A stretch of 13,946 bases of DNA from Bacilli bacterium (GTDB taxonomy: Bacteria; Bacillota_I; Bacilli_A; RF39; UBA660): NCBI GenBank assembly GCA_016293205.1, contig JAEDES010000027.1, positions 1 to 13,946 of the forward strand, written 5' to 3'. Both the position numbers and the translations under genes were made by a program. Below, piece by piece: positions 6,702 to 13,718 of this stretch (positions within the stretch are counted from its first letter, which is position 1; every line of letters begins with the position of its first letter). The notes below the pieces were generated by a model. The model was not told where the DNA came from and did no database searches. It worked only from the letters and a program-made list of their open reading frames with translations.

Positions 6702-7565
6702 TTACTTCTCTCCTAACTTATATCCGATTACTACACCTAATGCTAAGAAGATAACAGCTGCAATTACATGTGGTATTGCAAAGATTCCTTCTCTTCCTGC
6801 TAATGCGGCAATTGGGATTGCAATAATTGAAGATAGGATAAATCCTAATACTCCAAAGTATGTTTTAACTTCATATTTTTCTAATAAGAATTCAATTAGT
6901 TTTGATACTCCAACGATTCCTACTAAAATACCTAAACCGAATACTCCACCTGTTATTATATTTATAAATAAGTTATTAAATTTTGTAATTTCTGTTACTA
7001 ATTCTAATATTGGATAATAATATCCTAAAAGCATTAATACTAATGATCCTGATACTCCAGGAATAACCATTGTTGCTGCTGCAATTATACCAACTAAGAA
7101 TAATAAGATATATTCAAAGAAGTTCATATTTGAAAGATTTGCAGTTAAGTTAATATTAAATAATTGTTCTGATAAAGCAAGAACGATTACAAAAGCAAAA
7201 GTTAATCCTGCTATTACATAACTTGATATTTTTTTAGATTCTTTTGTACCTTTAACTCTTTTATATAAGATTGGTACTCCTCCTACTACTAATCCCATAA
7301 AAAATAATGTTGTTGGTAATGGGAAGTTTTTAAATGAATAATCAATTACATTACTCATTGTAATAATTGCAAGTAACATACCAATTCCTAATGGTAATAA
7401 GAATTTAATATTCTCTTTTAAATTCTTAAAGAAATGAGAAATTGTTTTTATTAATTTTTCATAAATACCTAGTGTTAGAGCAAGTGTTCCTCCACTTACT
7501 CCTGGTATTACATTAGCAATTCCCATAATAAAACCTTTAATTACTAAAAATATATTTTCCTTCAT
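6702..7565 (-). CDS. popT: DUF368 protein, PopT-type polyprenyl-phosphate transporter
   Basis: A 287-residue multi-pass protein of PF04018 (DUF368). This family was shown to return undecaprenyl phosphate to the inner face of the membrane (PopT, alternative to the DedA-type UptA). The two inverted-repeat halves each carry the re-entrant loop motif: IPGVSGG at 20-26 and IPGVSGS at 168-174. About eight hydrophobic segments. The open frame reaches back to a TTG (7586), but the SD AAGGAG at 7577-7572 fits only the ATG at 7565, spaced 6 nt, so that start was chosen. The SD overlaps the stop codon of the pyrophosphatase gene. It sits directly before uppP, whose product it would carry. The gene symbol is by family only. 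Confidence 0.88.
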   Translation of the reverse strand: MKENIFLVIKGFIMGIANVIPGVSGGTLALTLGIYEKLIKTISHFFKNLKENIKFLLPLGIGMLLAIITMSNVIDYSFKNFPLPTTLFFMGLVVGGVPILYKRVKGTKESKKISSYVIAGLTFAFVIVLALSEQLFNINLTANLSNMNFFEYILLFLVGIIAAATMVIPGVSGSLVLMLLGYYYPILELVTEITKFNNLFINIITGGVFGLGILVGIVGVSKLIEFLLEKYEVKTYFGVLGFILSSIIAIPIAALAGREGIFAIPHVIAAVIFLALGVVIGYKLGEK

Positions 7566-7575
7566 GTCGATCTCC

Positions 7576-9195
7576 TTAATTATCAAATATTTCCATTATT
7601 AATGGTACAACGTGTTTCTTACGAGATACACAGTTTGGTATAAAATGACCTTGTTTAATGTCTTCATTATCATAAGCAAGATCAATAATATTTTTACCTT
7701 TAGTATTATAAATAATATAACTTCCATTTTTTACAATATCTGTTACATATAATGCTACTAAGTTATAATTATTAGCTTCAGCTACTTCATCTAATGTATT
7801 TATGTATTGATCTAGTTCTTTTTCAATTGATTCAAAGTTCATTGTAAAGAATTGACCAATAGCAAATGTCTTTTCTGATACATTATATAATTTAAAGTCA
7901 TTATATAAAACATCTTCTTTTGACATTCCTTCAAGAGATGTTCCTGCTTTTAACATATCCATACCATATACTTCATAGCTTACTCCAGCTATTTCAGCTA
8001 AATGGAATACTGCTTCTTGATCTTTTTTTGTTGCAGTTGGACTTTTTAATATTAAGGTATCTGATAAGATTCCTGATAACATTGCTCCTGCAATATGTCT
8101 TGGGATTTCTACTTTTCTTTCTAAGAATAAGTTGTATACAATTGTACATGTTGATCCTACAGCCATGTTTCTAAAGTTAATTGGTTTATTTGTTGTGATG
8201 CTTCCTAAGTTGTGATGGTCTATTATTTCTAATATTTCTGCTTCATCTAAACCTTCTACACTTTGTAATGGTTCATTGTGATCTACTAAGATAACTTTCT
8301 TAGGTGTTTTTTCATTTAAATCAATAATCTTTAATAAACCTAAACATTTATTTTTCTTATCAACTATTGGATAGTTTGTATGTTTTAATTTATTATTTAT
8401 TTCCATTACTGTATCTACATATTCTGTATTTTCAAATTTAGTTGGGTTATAACTTCTAATCATTGTTTTGATGTAGTTTGTTAAAGCAACTAATTTAGCA
8501 ATATGATATGTATCATATGGAGTTCTTATAATATTAACATGATTTTGTTTTGCAATTTCAATGTGTTTATCTTTTATTTCAGCATCTCCTGATAAGATAA
8601 TTAATTTAACACCTGATTCTACTGCATATTCAATAATACTATGTCTATCTCCTACTATTAAAATCATATTCTTTTTAAGTTCAACAGTTGACATAAATGT
8701 TGTACTTCTATATGATGCAATTAATAATTTACCGATAATTTCATCATTAAAACGTAGAATTTCTTCACCTTTTAAGACATGTAACAAGTTATTATATGAA
8801 GTATATAAATCTTCTACATTTTCATTTACTACTACATGAGATAAATCTTTGATTGTAATTAGACCAGTAAATTGACCATTTTCTTTTACTACTGGTAATC
8901 CTGTTAAACCTTCTCTTAACATGAATTGATATCCATTATAAATAGAATCAGTTTCTTTAATTACAGAATTTTTATGGAAGTTGACATCTTTTAATTGTAA
9001 TTTAACATCATTTAAGTATGCTGGTTCTTTTAAATTAAAATATTTTAAAGCATATGATGTTTCTTTATTTATTGGTCCTAAAACTCTTGGTTCTGTATTA
9101 TCCCCTATTTGATTTTTTAAATAAGACAAACTAATGGCAGACATAACAGAATCAGTATCTGGTTTTTTGTGGCCAAATATGTATGTTTTATTCAT
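7576..9195 (-). CDS. ppaC: Family II manganese-dependent inorganic pyrophosphatase with CBS and DRTGG domains
   Basis: Hydrolyses cytoplasmic PPi to phosphate. 539 residues, the length of regulated CBS-PPases (plain PpaC is near 310). Order: N-terminal DHH part with GHKKPDTDS (8-16; His9, Asp13, Asp15 are metal ligands), first CBS (approximately 70-125), DRTGG region (approximately 145-245), second CBS (approximately 250-295), rest of the DHH domain with VDHNE (304-308) and IDHHN (325-329), SGILSDT (374-380), then the DHHA2 domain with the substrate-binding SRKKHVVP (524-531). In characterised homologs the CBS pair binds adenine nucleotides (AMP/ADP inhibit, ATP and diadenosine polyphosphates activate), so activity may follow energy charge. 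First gene of the operon. The SD is weak (AAGAAGATGA). Confidence 0.95.
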   Translation of the reverse strand: MNKTYIFGHKKPDTDSVMSAISLSYLKNQIGDNTEPRVLGPINKETSYALKYFNLKEPAYLNDVKLQLKDVNFHKNSVIKETDSIYNGYQFMLREGLTGLPVVKENGQFTGLITIKDLSHVVVNENVEDLYTSYNNLLHVLKGEEILRFNDEIIGKLLIASYRSTTFMSTVELKKNMILIVGDRHSIIEYAVESGVKLIILSGDAEIKDKHIEIAKQNHVNIIRTPYDTYHIAKLVALTNYIKTMIRSYNPTKFENTEYVDTVMEINNKLKHTNYPIVDKKNKCLGLLKIIDLNEKTPKKVILVDHNEPLQSVEGLDEAEILEIIDHHNLGSITTNKPINFRNMAVGSTCTIVYNLFLERKVEIPRHIAGAMLSGILSDTLILKSPTATKKDQEAVFHLAEIAGVSYEVYGMDMLKAGTSLEGMSKEDVLYNDFKLYNVSEKTFAIGQFFTMNFESIEKELDQYINTLDEVAEANNYNLVALYVTDIVKNGSYIIYNTKGKNIIDLAYDNEDIKQGHFIPNCVSRKKHVVPLIMEIFDN

Positions 9196-9220
9196 ATTAT
9201 CATCTTCTTTCTTATGTTAA

Positions 9221-9229
9221 AGTATATCA
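9221..9229 (-). promoter_or_regulatory. Extended -10 promoter of the ppaC-popT-uppP-zip operon
   Basis: TGATATACT on the minus strand (TG at 9229-9228, -10 TATACT 9226-9221). The -35 position falls in the U-tract of the upstream terminator and is not recognisable. Start near 9214, leaving a leader under 20 nt. Confidence 0.5.
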
Positions 9230-9242
9230 TATTTTTAATGTT

Positions 9243-9275
9243 AAAAAAAGAGTAATCTACCTTGAGCAGTTACTC
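9243..9275 (-). terminator. Rho-independent terminator of the HD-domain gene
   Basis: On the minus strand GAGTAA/TTACTC (9275-9270 with 9255-9250), one bulged A, then a 4-bp upper stem with a 5-nt loop, followed by seven U (9249-9243). It lies 8 nt after the stop and directly abuts the promoter of the next operon. Confidence 0.88.
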
Positions 9276-9283
9276 ATTTTAAA

Positions 9284-9769
9284 TTATTTAAATAGTAATA
9301 ATAGTAAAAATGTTGCTGTTGCTTTAATATTTCTTTTTATACAAAAGGTTTTTTCATATATTGCAACGATATCATCAACTATATCAACTATCCAACTTTC
9401 TAAATACTTAGGTGGTGTAAATGTAACTGGAAACATATGTGTTTTAATTATATCTACTTGTTTATCACTCAAATCAAAATATTTTTGTGAGTTTTCTACC
9501 GCATAATTTGGATGTCTTCTTAGTTTGAAGATAGCATTTTCATTTTCTACTTCTGTTGTAAAGAAATCATGTAGCATCGCTGCTTCTGTTGTTTCTTTAT
9601 AATCTAATCTTAAAAATTTAGTAACTAAGTATGAAAAGTATGCTACTCTACGGGAGTGGTCAAATCTTGTTAATCCATGATGTTTTATATTCTTAGTTTT
9701 TAAAAATTCTTCGTTTTCAACGATTGGTTGAATTAAAGAATTAAATTCTCTATTTTTATATTTATACAT
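9284..9769 (-). CDS. HD-domain metal-dependent phosphohydrolase
   Basis: A 161-residue protein with the HD superfamily metal-site pattern: His38 (in RFDHSRRVAY), the doublet His67-Asp68 (MLHDFF), His111 (KTHMFP) and an Asp in DIVDDI (129-134). Such enzymes hydrolyse phosphomonoesters, nucleotides or cyclic nucleotides; the substrate cannot be told here. It is short, one domain only. The C-terminus ends in a basic stretch then a run of five Leu (FLLLLLFK), which looks like a hydrophobic tail and is unusual for a soluble HD protein. It has its own terminator and two likely promoters. The SD is weak (AGGAAG, 7 nt before ATG). Confidence 0.85.
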   Translation of the reverse strand: MYKYKNREFNSLIQPIVENEEFLKTKNIKHHGLTRFDHSRRVAYFSYLVTKFLRLDYKETTEAAMLHDFFTTEVENENAIFKLRRHPNYAVENSQKYFDLSDKQVDIIKTHMFPVTFTPPKYLESWIVDIVDDIVAIYEKTFCIKRNIKATATFLLLLLFK

Positions 9770-9790
9770 GTCTTACTTCCTATCTTTTTA

Positions 9791-9838
9791 GTATCCTTTT
9801 ATATAATAACATAAATATTTTATGTATTTCAAGGATAC
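9791..9838 (-). repeat. Inverted repeat (8 bp arms) flanking the proximal HD-gene promoter
   Basis: GTATCCTT (9791-9798) and AAGGATAC (9831-9838) are perfect inverted copies 32 bp apart. Between them is a second palindrome, ACATAAA-tat-TTTATGT (9809-9825). The arms sit at the predicted start site and at the -35 edge of the promoter between them, as paired operators would. A hairpin in RNA from the distal promoter is the alternative. Confidence 0.5.
9803..9832 (-). promoter_or_regulatory. Proximal promoter of HD-domain gene
   Basis: -35 TTGAAA (9832-9827, 5/6), 18-nt spacer, -10 TATTAT (9808-9803, 5/6) with TG before it (9811-9810). Start near 9796, leader about 27 nt. Lies inside the inverted repeat at 9791-9838. 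Confidence 0.55.
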
Positions 9839-9885
9839 AATTTTTTTCTCCTGTTGTTTACAAGATTTTACAAGCAGTAAGGCAT

Positions 9886-9914
9886 ATTATAACATAAATG
9901 TTTAGATTAGACAA
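9886..9914 (-). promoter_or_regulatory. Distal promoter of HD-domain gene
   Basis: -35 TTGTCT (9914-9909, 4/6), 17-nt spacer, -10 TATAAT (9891-9886, 6/6) with TG at 9894-9893. The -35 overlaps the dnaB stop codon. The 16 bases around its -10 (9884-9899) recur with one mismatch at the proximal promoter (9801-9816). Transcript leader of about 110 nt. Confidence 0.68.
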
Positions 9915-11244
9915 GTTCTTCTAAAACCTTATTCATTTCATCTAATACTTTATCCATTTCTTCTTGTTCAGTATTAGTTGGTTCTAGTTCATTTAGATTT
10001 TGATTAAACCAAGCAGGAACAACAGCTTCTTTAGATGTCTCTTTCTTAGTAGTTGTTGTAGTTGATTTCTTTTTATCTTCGACAAGTTTTTTCATCTTTT
10101 TGTGTTCTTTTTCAGTTATTCGCATTGCTTCTTCTACTGTTTCAATATTAAGTCTTTTCCATTGACCTGCAATTGTTTCTACATAACTTTTCTTTAATTG
10201 CTCATTATTTATTTTTAGGACATATGCTATTAAGACATTTACTACTCCAGAATTTAATTTTAGATCAACTAATAAGCTTTCAACTAATCGCATATCTCTT
10301 TCAGTAGGTTCTCCACCTTTATATTTAGCTTTTAAGAATTGATATGGAGTCATATTTTCAAATGTATAAACCATTTTAGCCCACTTAGAATTATCTCCTT
10401 GAGGTTTTTTTAAATAATCAGGTTGCTTATTATAGATTAGTGTTGGAAGTTTTCCGTTATTATCAAATTTATAATAATCACGACAACTTTTTCTTAATTC
10501 AGCTTTATCAATTGTACCTTTTTCATTTAAAGCATTTTTTACTAATCCTTGCATATCTAATGTTGATAGATTATAAGTAAAACTTAAAGCATTAATTAAT
10601 TCTTTAGTTTCTTTGTTAAAACATTTTTCACTTATTTGTGATGATGGAATTGAGGAAATTAATAAGTTAAAGTCAATTCCTTTGGTAATTTCTAAATTAT
10701 TTGACTCTCTTTTTATGACATCTGTTGGCATATCAAGAACTGTTCCTGCATATGTTTTAAAAGCATTATCAAAACTACAAGTTATTTCTTCATAGTCTTT
10801 TAGATTTACTCTTGGAACTTTATAATAATTTAGTAATCTTTCATATTCTTTTTTACCTAAGTTGTTATATAAAACAACATTTAATACTGGATGATTGAAA
10901 AATTCATTGGCAGTTATTGGTGAATATATTAAATATACATATGAATTTATATTTCCTTTTTTTACATATGTTTTTATTAGGCCTATTCCTTCTAATTTTT
11001 CTCTAGCAATAACGATATCTTCTAACTTTAATTGCATTGTGGACATAAGATGATGATGAGTTAATTCTTCTGACATTAATTCTAATTTATCTAGATCATC
11101 AATTAAAGTGTTATATAAAGATACAGCAGTATATCCAATGATTGGTTGATATAACATTGATATTAATTTCCTGTCTGCATCTGTTATAGTAGTTTTATTA
11201 ATTACTATGTATGAATCTGCCGGTAAAATAGTTAAATTTTTCAT
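9907..11244 (-). CDS. dnaB: DnaB/DnaD-family replication initiation protein
   Basis: Counterpart of Bacillus DnaB, the primosome component that loads the replicative helicase with DnaD and DnaI. 445 residues from ATG 11244. The N-terminal winged-helix part is seen in TDADRKLISMLYQPIIGYTAVSLY-type text (21-44). The DnaB_2 domain (PF07261) is at about 300-372, beginning MTPYQFLKAKYKGGEP and ending QWKRLNIETVEEAM. Then a Lys/Thr-rich linker (391-404) and a short AWFNQ motif near the acidic C-terminus. The open frame begins upstream at GTG 11253, but the SD AGGTGA covers 11255-11250, which leaves ATG 11244 as the start at 5 nt. In Bacillus dnaI follows directly; here the next gene is an HD phosphohydrolase and dnaI is absent from the window. 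Confidence 0.9.
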   Translation of the reverse strand: MKNLTILPADSYIVINKTTITDADRKLISMLYQPIIGYTAVSLYNTLIDDLDKLELMSEELTHHHLMSTMQLKLEDIVIAREKLEGIGLIKTYVKKGNINSYVYLIYSPITANEFFNHPVLNVVLYNNLGKKEYERLLNYYKVPRVNLKDYEEITCSFDNAFKTYAGTVLDMPTDVIKRESNNLEITKGIDFNLLISSIPSSQISEKCFNKETKELINALSFTYNLSTLDMQGLVKNALNEKGTIDKAELRKSCRDYYKFDNNGKLPTLIYNKQPDYLKKPQGDNSKWAKMVYTFENMTPYQFLKAKYKGGEPTERDMRLVESLLVDLKLNSGVVNVLIAYVLKINNEQLKKSYVETIAGQWKRLNIETVEEAMRITEKEHKKMKKLVEDKKKSTTTTTKKETSKEAVVPAWFNQNLNELEPTNTEQEEMDKVLDEMNKVLEELV

Positions 11245-11261
11245 ATTCATCACCTAGTAAA

Positions 11262-11273
11262 TATAGTACTATA
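11262..11273. repeat. 12-bp perfect palindrome upstream of dnaB
   Basis: TATAGTACTATA, identical on both strands, 18 bp before the dnaB start and between the preceding terminator and the SD. It could overlap a -10 (TATAGT or TACTAT). It may be an operator or merely AT-rich promoter text. Confidence 0.35.
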
Positions 11274-11278
11274 ATTAG

Positions 11279-11309
11279 AAAAAAAAAGAAAGTTTTTGCT
11301 TTCTTTTTT
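11279..11309 (-). terminator. Rho-independent terminator of the gspF-prepilin peptidase operon
   Basis: On the minus strand an 11-bp perfect stem (AAAAAAGAAAG, 11309-11299, with CTTTCTTTTTT, 11292-11282), loop CAAAAA, then further U to 11279. It begins 2 nt after the stop. Two G-C pairs only, but long and followed by U. Symmetric enough to act both ways. Confidence 0.8.
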
Positions 11310-11311
11310 GT

Positions 11312-12079
11312 TTATTTATAAGTTAAAAAGTTTACTACAGCATCAGGGGTTAATTTAGTGAAATAAATTATTGCTAAAGCTATAAGTAAGAACGGTCCAA
11401 ATGGTATTTGTTTCTCATCTTGATTTCTTAATAATATTAAAGAAATTGGTAAAGCTATAAAGCTACCTAAGAAGATAGATAAGGTTCCAAGTAATGGTTC
11501 TAGGATTAGACCAAAGACAAACATCATTTTGATGTCTCCTCCTCCTAGACATTCTTTTTTTAATATTTTATTTCCAACTAACATTATAAAGTATAGTACA
11601 GAGAATAAAAATATCCCTGATACTACTTTTAATAATGCTCCTACTATTCCCAAATTAAATATTTGACAAATGATGAAGTAAATACTAAAGAAGATTAGAA
11701 CTTCATCTGGAATTATTAAATAAGTTAAATCACTTACTAAGACAATCATTAATAATGATATAATCCCTAGTCCAATTAAAAATTCCCAGCTAAAACCAAA
11801 ACTATAATATGATACAGCAAATAATAATCCAGTAAAGAATTCTACAAATGTAGATAGTGGATCAATTTTTGCTTTACAATATCGGCATTTACCTCTTTGT
11901 AGTAGAAATGATATTATTGGTACCATATCATATAATTTTAATTGATGATTACAACTATCACAATGTGAATGAGATGTTGTGAAGTTTTCATTTTTAGGAA
12001 GTCTTAGACCAATTACTGTAAAGAACGATCCAAAATAAGTACCAAAAATAAAAAAGATAATTAAATATAATGTATCCAT
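11312..12079 (-). CDS. Prepilin peptidase (type IV leader peptidase, A24 family)
   Basis: A membrane aspartic protease that cleaves the leader of type IV prepilins and N-methylates the new N-terminus. 255 residues, about eight membrane segments. The N-terminal domain (PF06750) has FGSFFTVIGLRLP (16-28) and the zinc-type cysteine pairs CDSC (40-43) and CRYC (65-68). The peptidase domain (PF01478) has SDLTYLIIPD (116-125; Asp117 expected catalytic) and the GGGD motif (179-182; Asp182 catalytic). The spacing of 65 between the two Asp agrees with characterised PilD/TcpJ enzymes. ComC/PilD role. The AAGGAGG SD is in the 11-nt gap after gspF, so the two are co-transcribed. Confidence 0.94.
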   Translation of the reverse strand: MDTLYLIIFFIFGTYFGSFFTVIGLRLPKNENFTTSHSHCDSCNHQLKLYDMVPIISFLLQRGKCRYCKAKIDPLSTFVEFFTGLLFAVSYYSFGFSWEFLIGLGIISLLMIVLVSDLTYLIIPDEVLIFFSIYFIICQIFNLGIVGALLKVVSGIFLFSVLYFIMLVGNKILKKECLGGGDIKMMFVFGLILEPLLGTLSIFLGSFIALPISLILLRNQDEKQIPFGPFLLIALAIIYFTKLTPDAVVNFLTYK

Positions 12080-12090
12080 AATTATCCTCC

Positions 12091-13578
12091 TTATTGAATT
12101 TGTCCGTAAATAGAGAACATTGGTTGAATGATAGAGATTAAGATAACTCCAACTACGACTGCTAAGAAACAGATAAGAATTGGTTCAATTAAACTCTTCA
12201 TTTGATCAATCATATTTTTATGTAAGTTTTGAAAGTGGTTTGATACCTTTTCCATCATTGTACCTAACTGACCAGTTGTTTCTCCAGTAACTAGCATTTC
12301 ATAAGCAACTACTGGGACGGCCCATTCTCCTTTAAATGCAGATGATATACTATCACCTTTACTTAGACTAATTAATGTTGTATTAATAATTCTTTTATAT
12401 ATTTCGTTATTTGTAATCTTTGACAAGATTTCCATACTATCTGTAATGAATACACCATGGTTAATTAATGATGCGAATGTTTTTGTAAAGTTAGTAATTT
12501 CATTATAAATAATGATTTTTCCTGCTACTGGCATTTTCATCAATGTTGTTTGAACTGCTGTTCTAAAGCTTACAATATTTTTATATAAATATATAAATAT
12601 TCCAACAAATAGAGCAATGCAAGCAATTAATATTAAATAGTTTGCTTTTAAGAAATCTGAAATACCTAAGATTGCTAAAGTTAATCCAGGAAGTGTTGCA
12701 TCATTATCTTCAAACATACCAGCAAATTGTGGTACTAAGTATGTTAACATGAATATTAAAACTCCAATTGCTAATGTTAATACTACTATTGGATATGTCA
12801 TAGCAGATTTCATTTGTTTCTTAGTTCTTTCCATTGATGTATAGTATTCTGACATATCATCTAGAATAGTTGGTAAGTCTCCAGTCATTTCAGCTGTCTT
12901 TACCATATTTATTAATAATTTGGGATAAGTTTTTCCTTGAGCAGTCATAGCATTTGAAAAACTTTCTCCACGTAATAATTCATATACTAATTGGTTAAAA
13001 CTTTTCTTTAAGTTTGGTTGTTTTGTTTGTTTTGCAAGAATTCTAACTGAATCTACTAGTGGAATACCTGACTTAATATAAGTAGATAATTGTGTTAGTG
13101 CGAATGATAAATCTCCTGCTTTTATTCCACCGCCAAAGTTTATATCTATATCCATTTTAGAACGTTCTTTAATTTCAAGAATTTTACATCCTTGCGCTAA
13201 TAAGAAGTTTCTTACATCATTTTCACTTTCAGCATCAAATGTACCATTTTCTTTTTTACCTAAATCATTAATTATAGTATAACGATATGGTTTTACTGGT
13301 CTTTTTACTCTCTTTGATTTATCTGTTAAAGCATCTGGTGTATCAGGTAAAGCAACTTCTCCACCTTCTATTGGATTACCATTTTCATCTAATAAAGGTG
13401 GTTGGTCTGGATTTTCTCCATTTAATTGTTGTAGTTCTTGTTGTTCTTTGCTAAGTTGATGTTGATCTGCTTTTTCTAATACTTTATCTTCTGCTTTTGA
13501 GAATAGTTTTGTAGGTACTGATAATATGGCACTTACAATGTGATATATAGTTATAAATGGCATTAAAACATATTCCAT
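12091..13578 (-). CDS. Type II secretion/type IV pilus platform protein GspF/PilC with long N-terminal extension
   Basis: An inner-membrane platform on which the pilus ATPase drives pilin assembly. 495 residues, longer than ComGB (about 320) or PilC/GspF (about 400). Two GspF repeats are seen: residues 157-282 (LSFALTQLSTYIKSGIPLVDSV at the start, cut by the first membrane segment) and 361-487 (NFTKTFASLINHGVFITDSM at the start). Membrane segments are at about 262-282, 312-332 and 465-487. A PilC-type N-domain (YRYTIINDLGKKENGTFDAES...LLAQGCKILEI) is at 98-137. Before it is an unusual region: a hydrophobic stretch (1-22), a charged Gln/Lys helix (28-52) and an acidic Pro-rich linker (53-90). 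SD AAGGAGGT is excellent. The pilin and ATPase genes are not in the window. Confidence 0.92.
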   Translation of the reverse strand: MEYVLMPFITIYHIVSAILSVPTKLFSKAEDKVLEKADQHQLSKEQQELQQLNGENPDQPPLLDENGNPIEGGEVALPDTPDALTDKSKRVKRPVKPYRYTIINDLGKKENGTFDAESENDVRNFLLAQGCKILEIKERSKMDIDINFGGGIKAGDLSFALTQLSTYIKSGIPLVDSVRILAKQTKQPNLKKSFNQLVYELLRGESFSNAMTAQGKTYPKLLINMVKTAEMTGDLPTILDDMSEYYTSMERTKKQMKSAMTYPIVVLTLAIGVLIFMLTYLVPQFAGMFEDNDATLPGLTLAILGISDFLKANYLILIACIALFVGIFIYLYKNIVSFRTAVQTTLMKMPVAGKIIIYNEITNFTKTFASLINHGVFITDSMEILSKITNNEIYKRIINTTLISLSKGDSISSAFKGEWAVPVVAYEMLVTGETTGQLGTMMEKVSNHFQNLHKNMIDQMKSLIEPILICFLAVVVGVILISIIQPMFSIYGQIQ

Positions 13579-13607
13579 ATTACAGACCTCCTTATTATTC
13601 TATTTCT

Positions 13608-13616
13608 ATTTTAGCA
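13608..13616 (-). promoter_or_regulatory. Extended -10 promoter of gspF-prepilin peptidase operon
   Basis: TGCTAAAAT on the minus strand (TG 13616-13615, -10 TAAAAT 13613-13608) about 30 bp before the ATG. The expected -35 position lies in an A-tract and is not recognisable. Same TGnTAAAAT form as two other promoters in the window. Confidence 0.48.
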
Positions 13617-13644
13617 TAGTTAAATTTTTTTTTAAATATATAAA

Positions 13645-13673
13645 TTAACTTTTTAAGAGGTTTTACATATATT
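13645..13673 (+). promoter_or_regulatory. Possible promoter of YqfQ-like gene
   Basis: -35 TTAACT (13645-13650, 4/6), 17-nt spacer, -10 TATATT (13668-13673, 5/6). The start would fall near 13680, very close to the SD at 13679-13686, so the true promoter may be elsewhere. Confidence 0.33.
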
Positions 13674-13718
13674 ATTTTAAGAGGTGTTGTATGTATCCAT
13701 ATAATGTTTCAAGAGGTG
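13651..13718 (+). repeat. Three copies of an AAGAGGT motif around the YqfQ-like start
   Basis: TTTTAAGAGGT occurs at 13651-13661 and 13675-13685 (24-bp step), and AAGAGGTG recurs at 13711-13718 inside the coding region. The second copy is the likely SD for the ATG at 13691 (4 nt after AAGAGGTG). The others may be chance SD-like text or a binding site. Confidence 0.45.

Noticed and set aside
7566..7586. TTG start at 7586 for the DUF368 gene
   Set aside because: It lies upstream of the SD AAGGAG (7577-7572), which fits ATG 7565.
9183..9506. Plus-strand 107-codon frame over the ppaC/HD gap
   Set aside because: It runs through a clear terminator, the ppaC promoter and the HD gene in antisense, with no SD or recognisable domain.
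9791..9847. Plus-strand terminator (dyad followed by T7 at 9841-9847)
   Set aside because: No plus-strand gene lies upstream, and the arms are 32 bp apart; the promoter-flanking reading explains it better.
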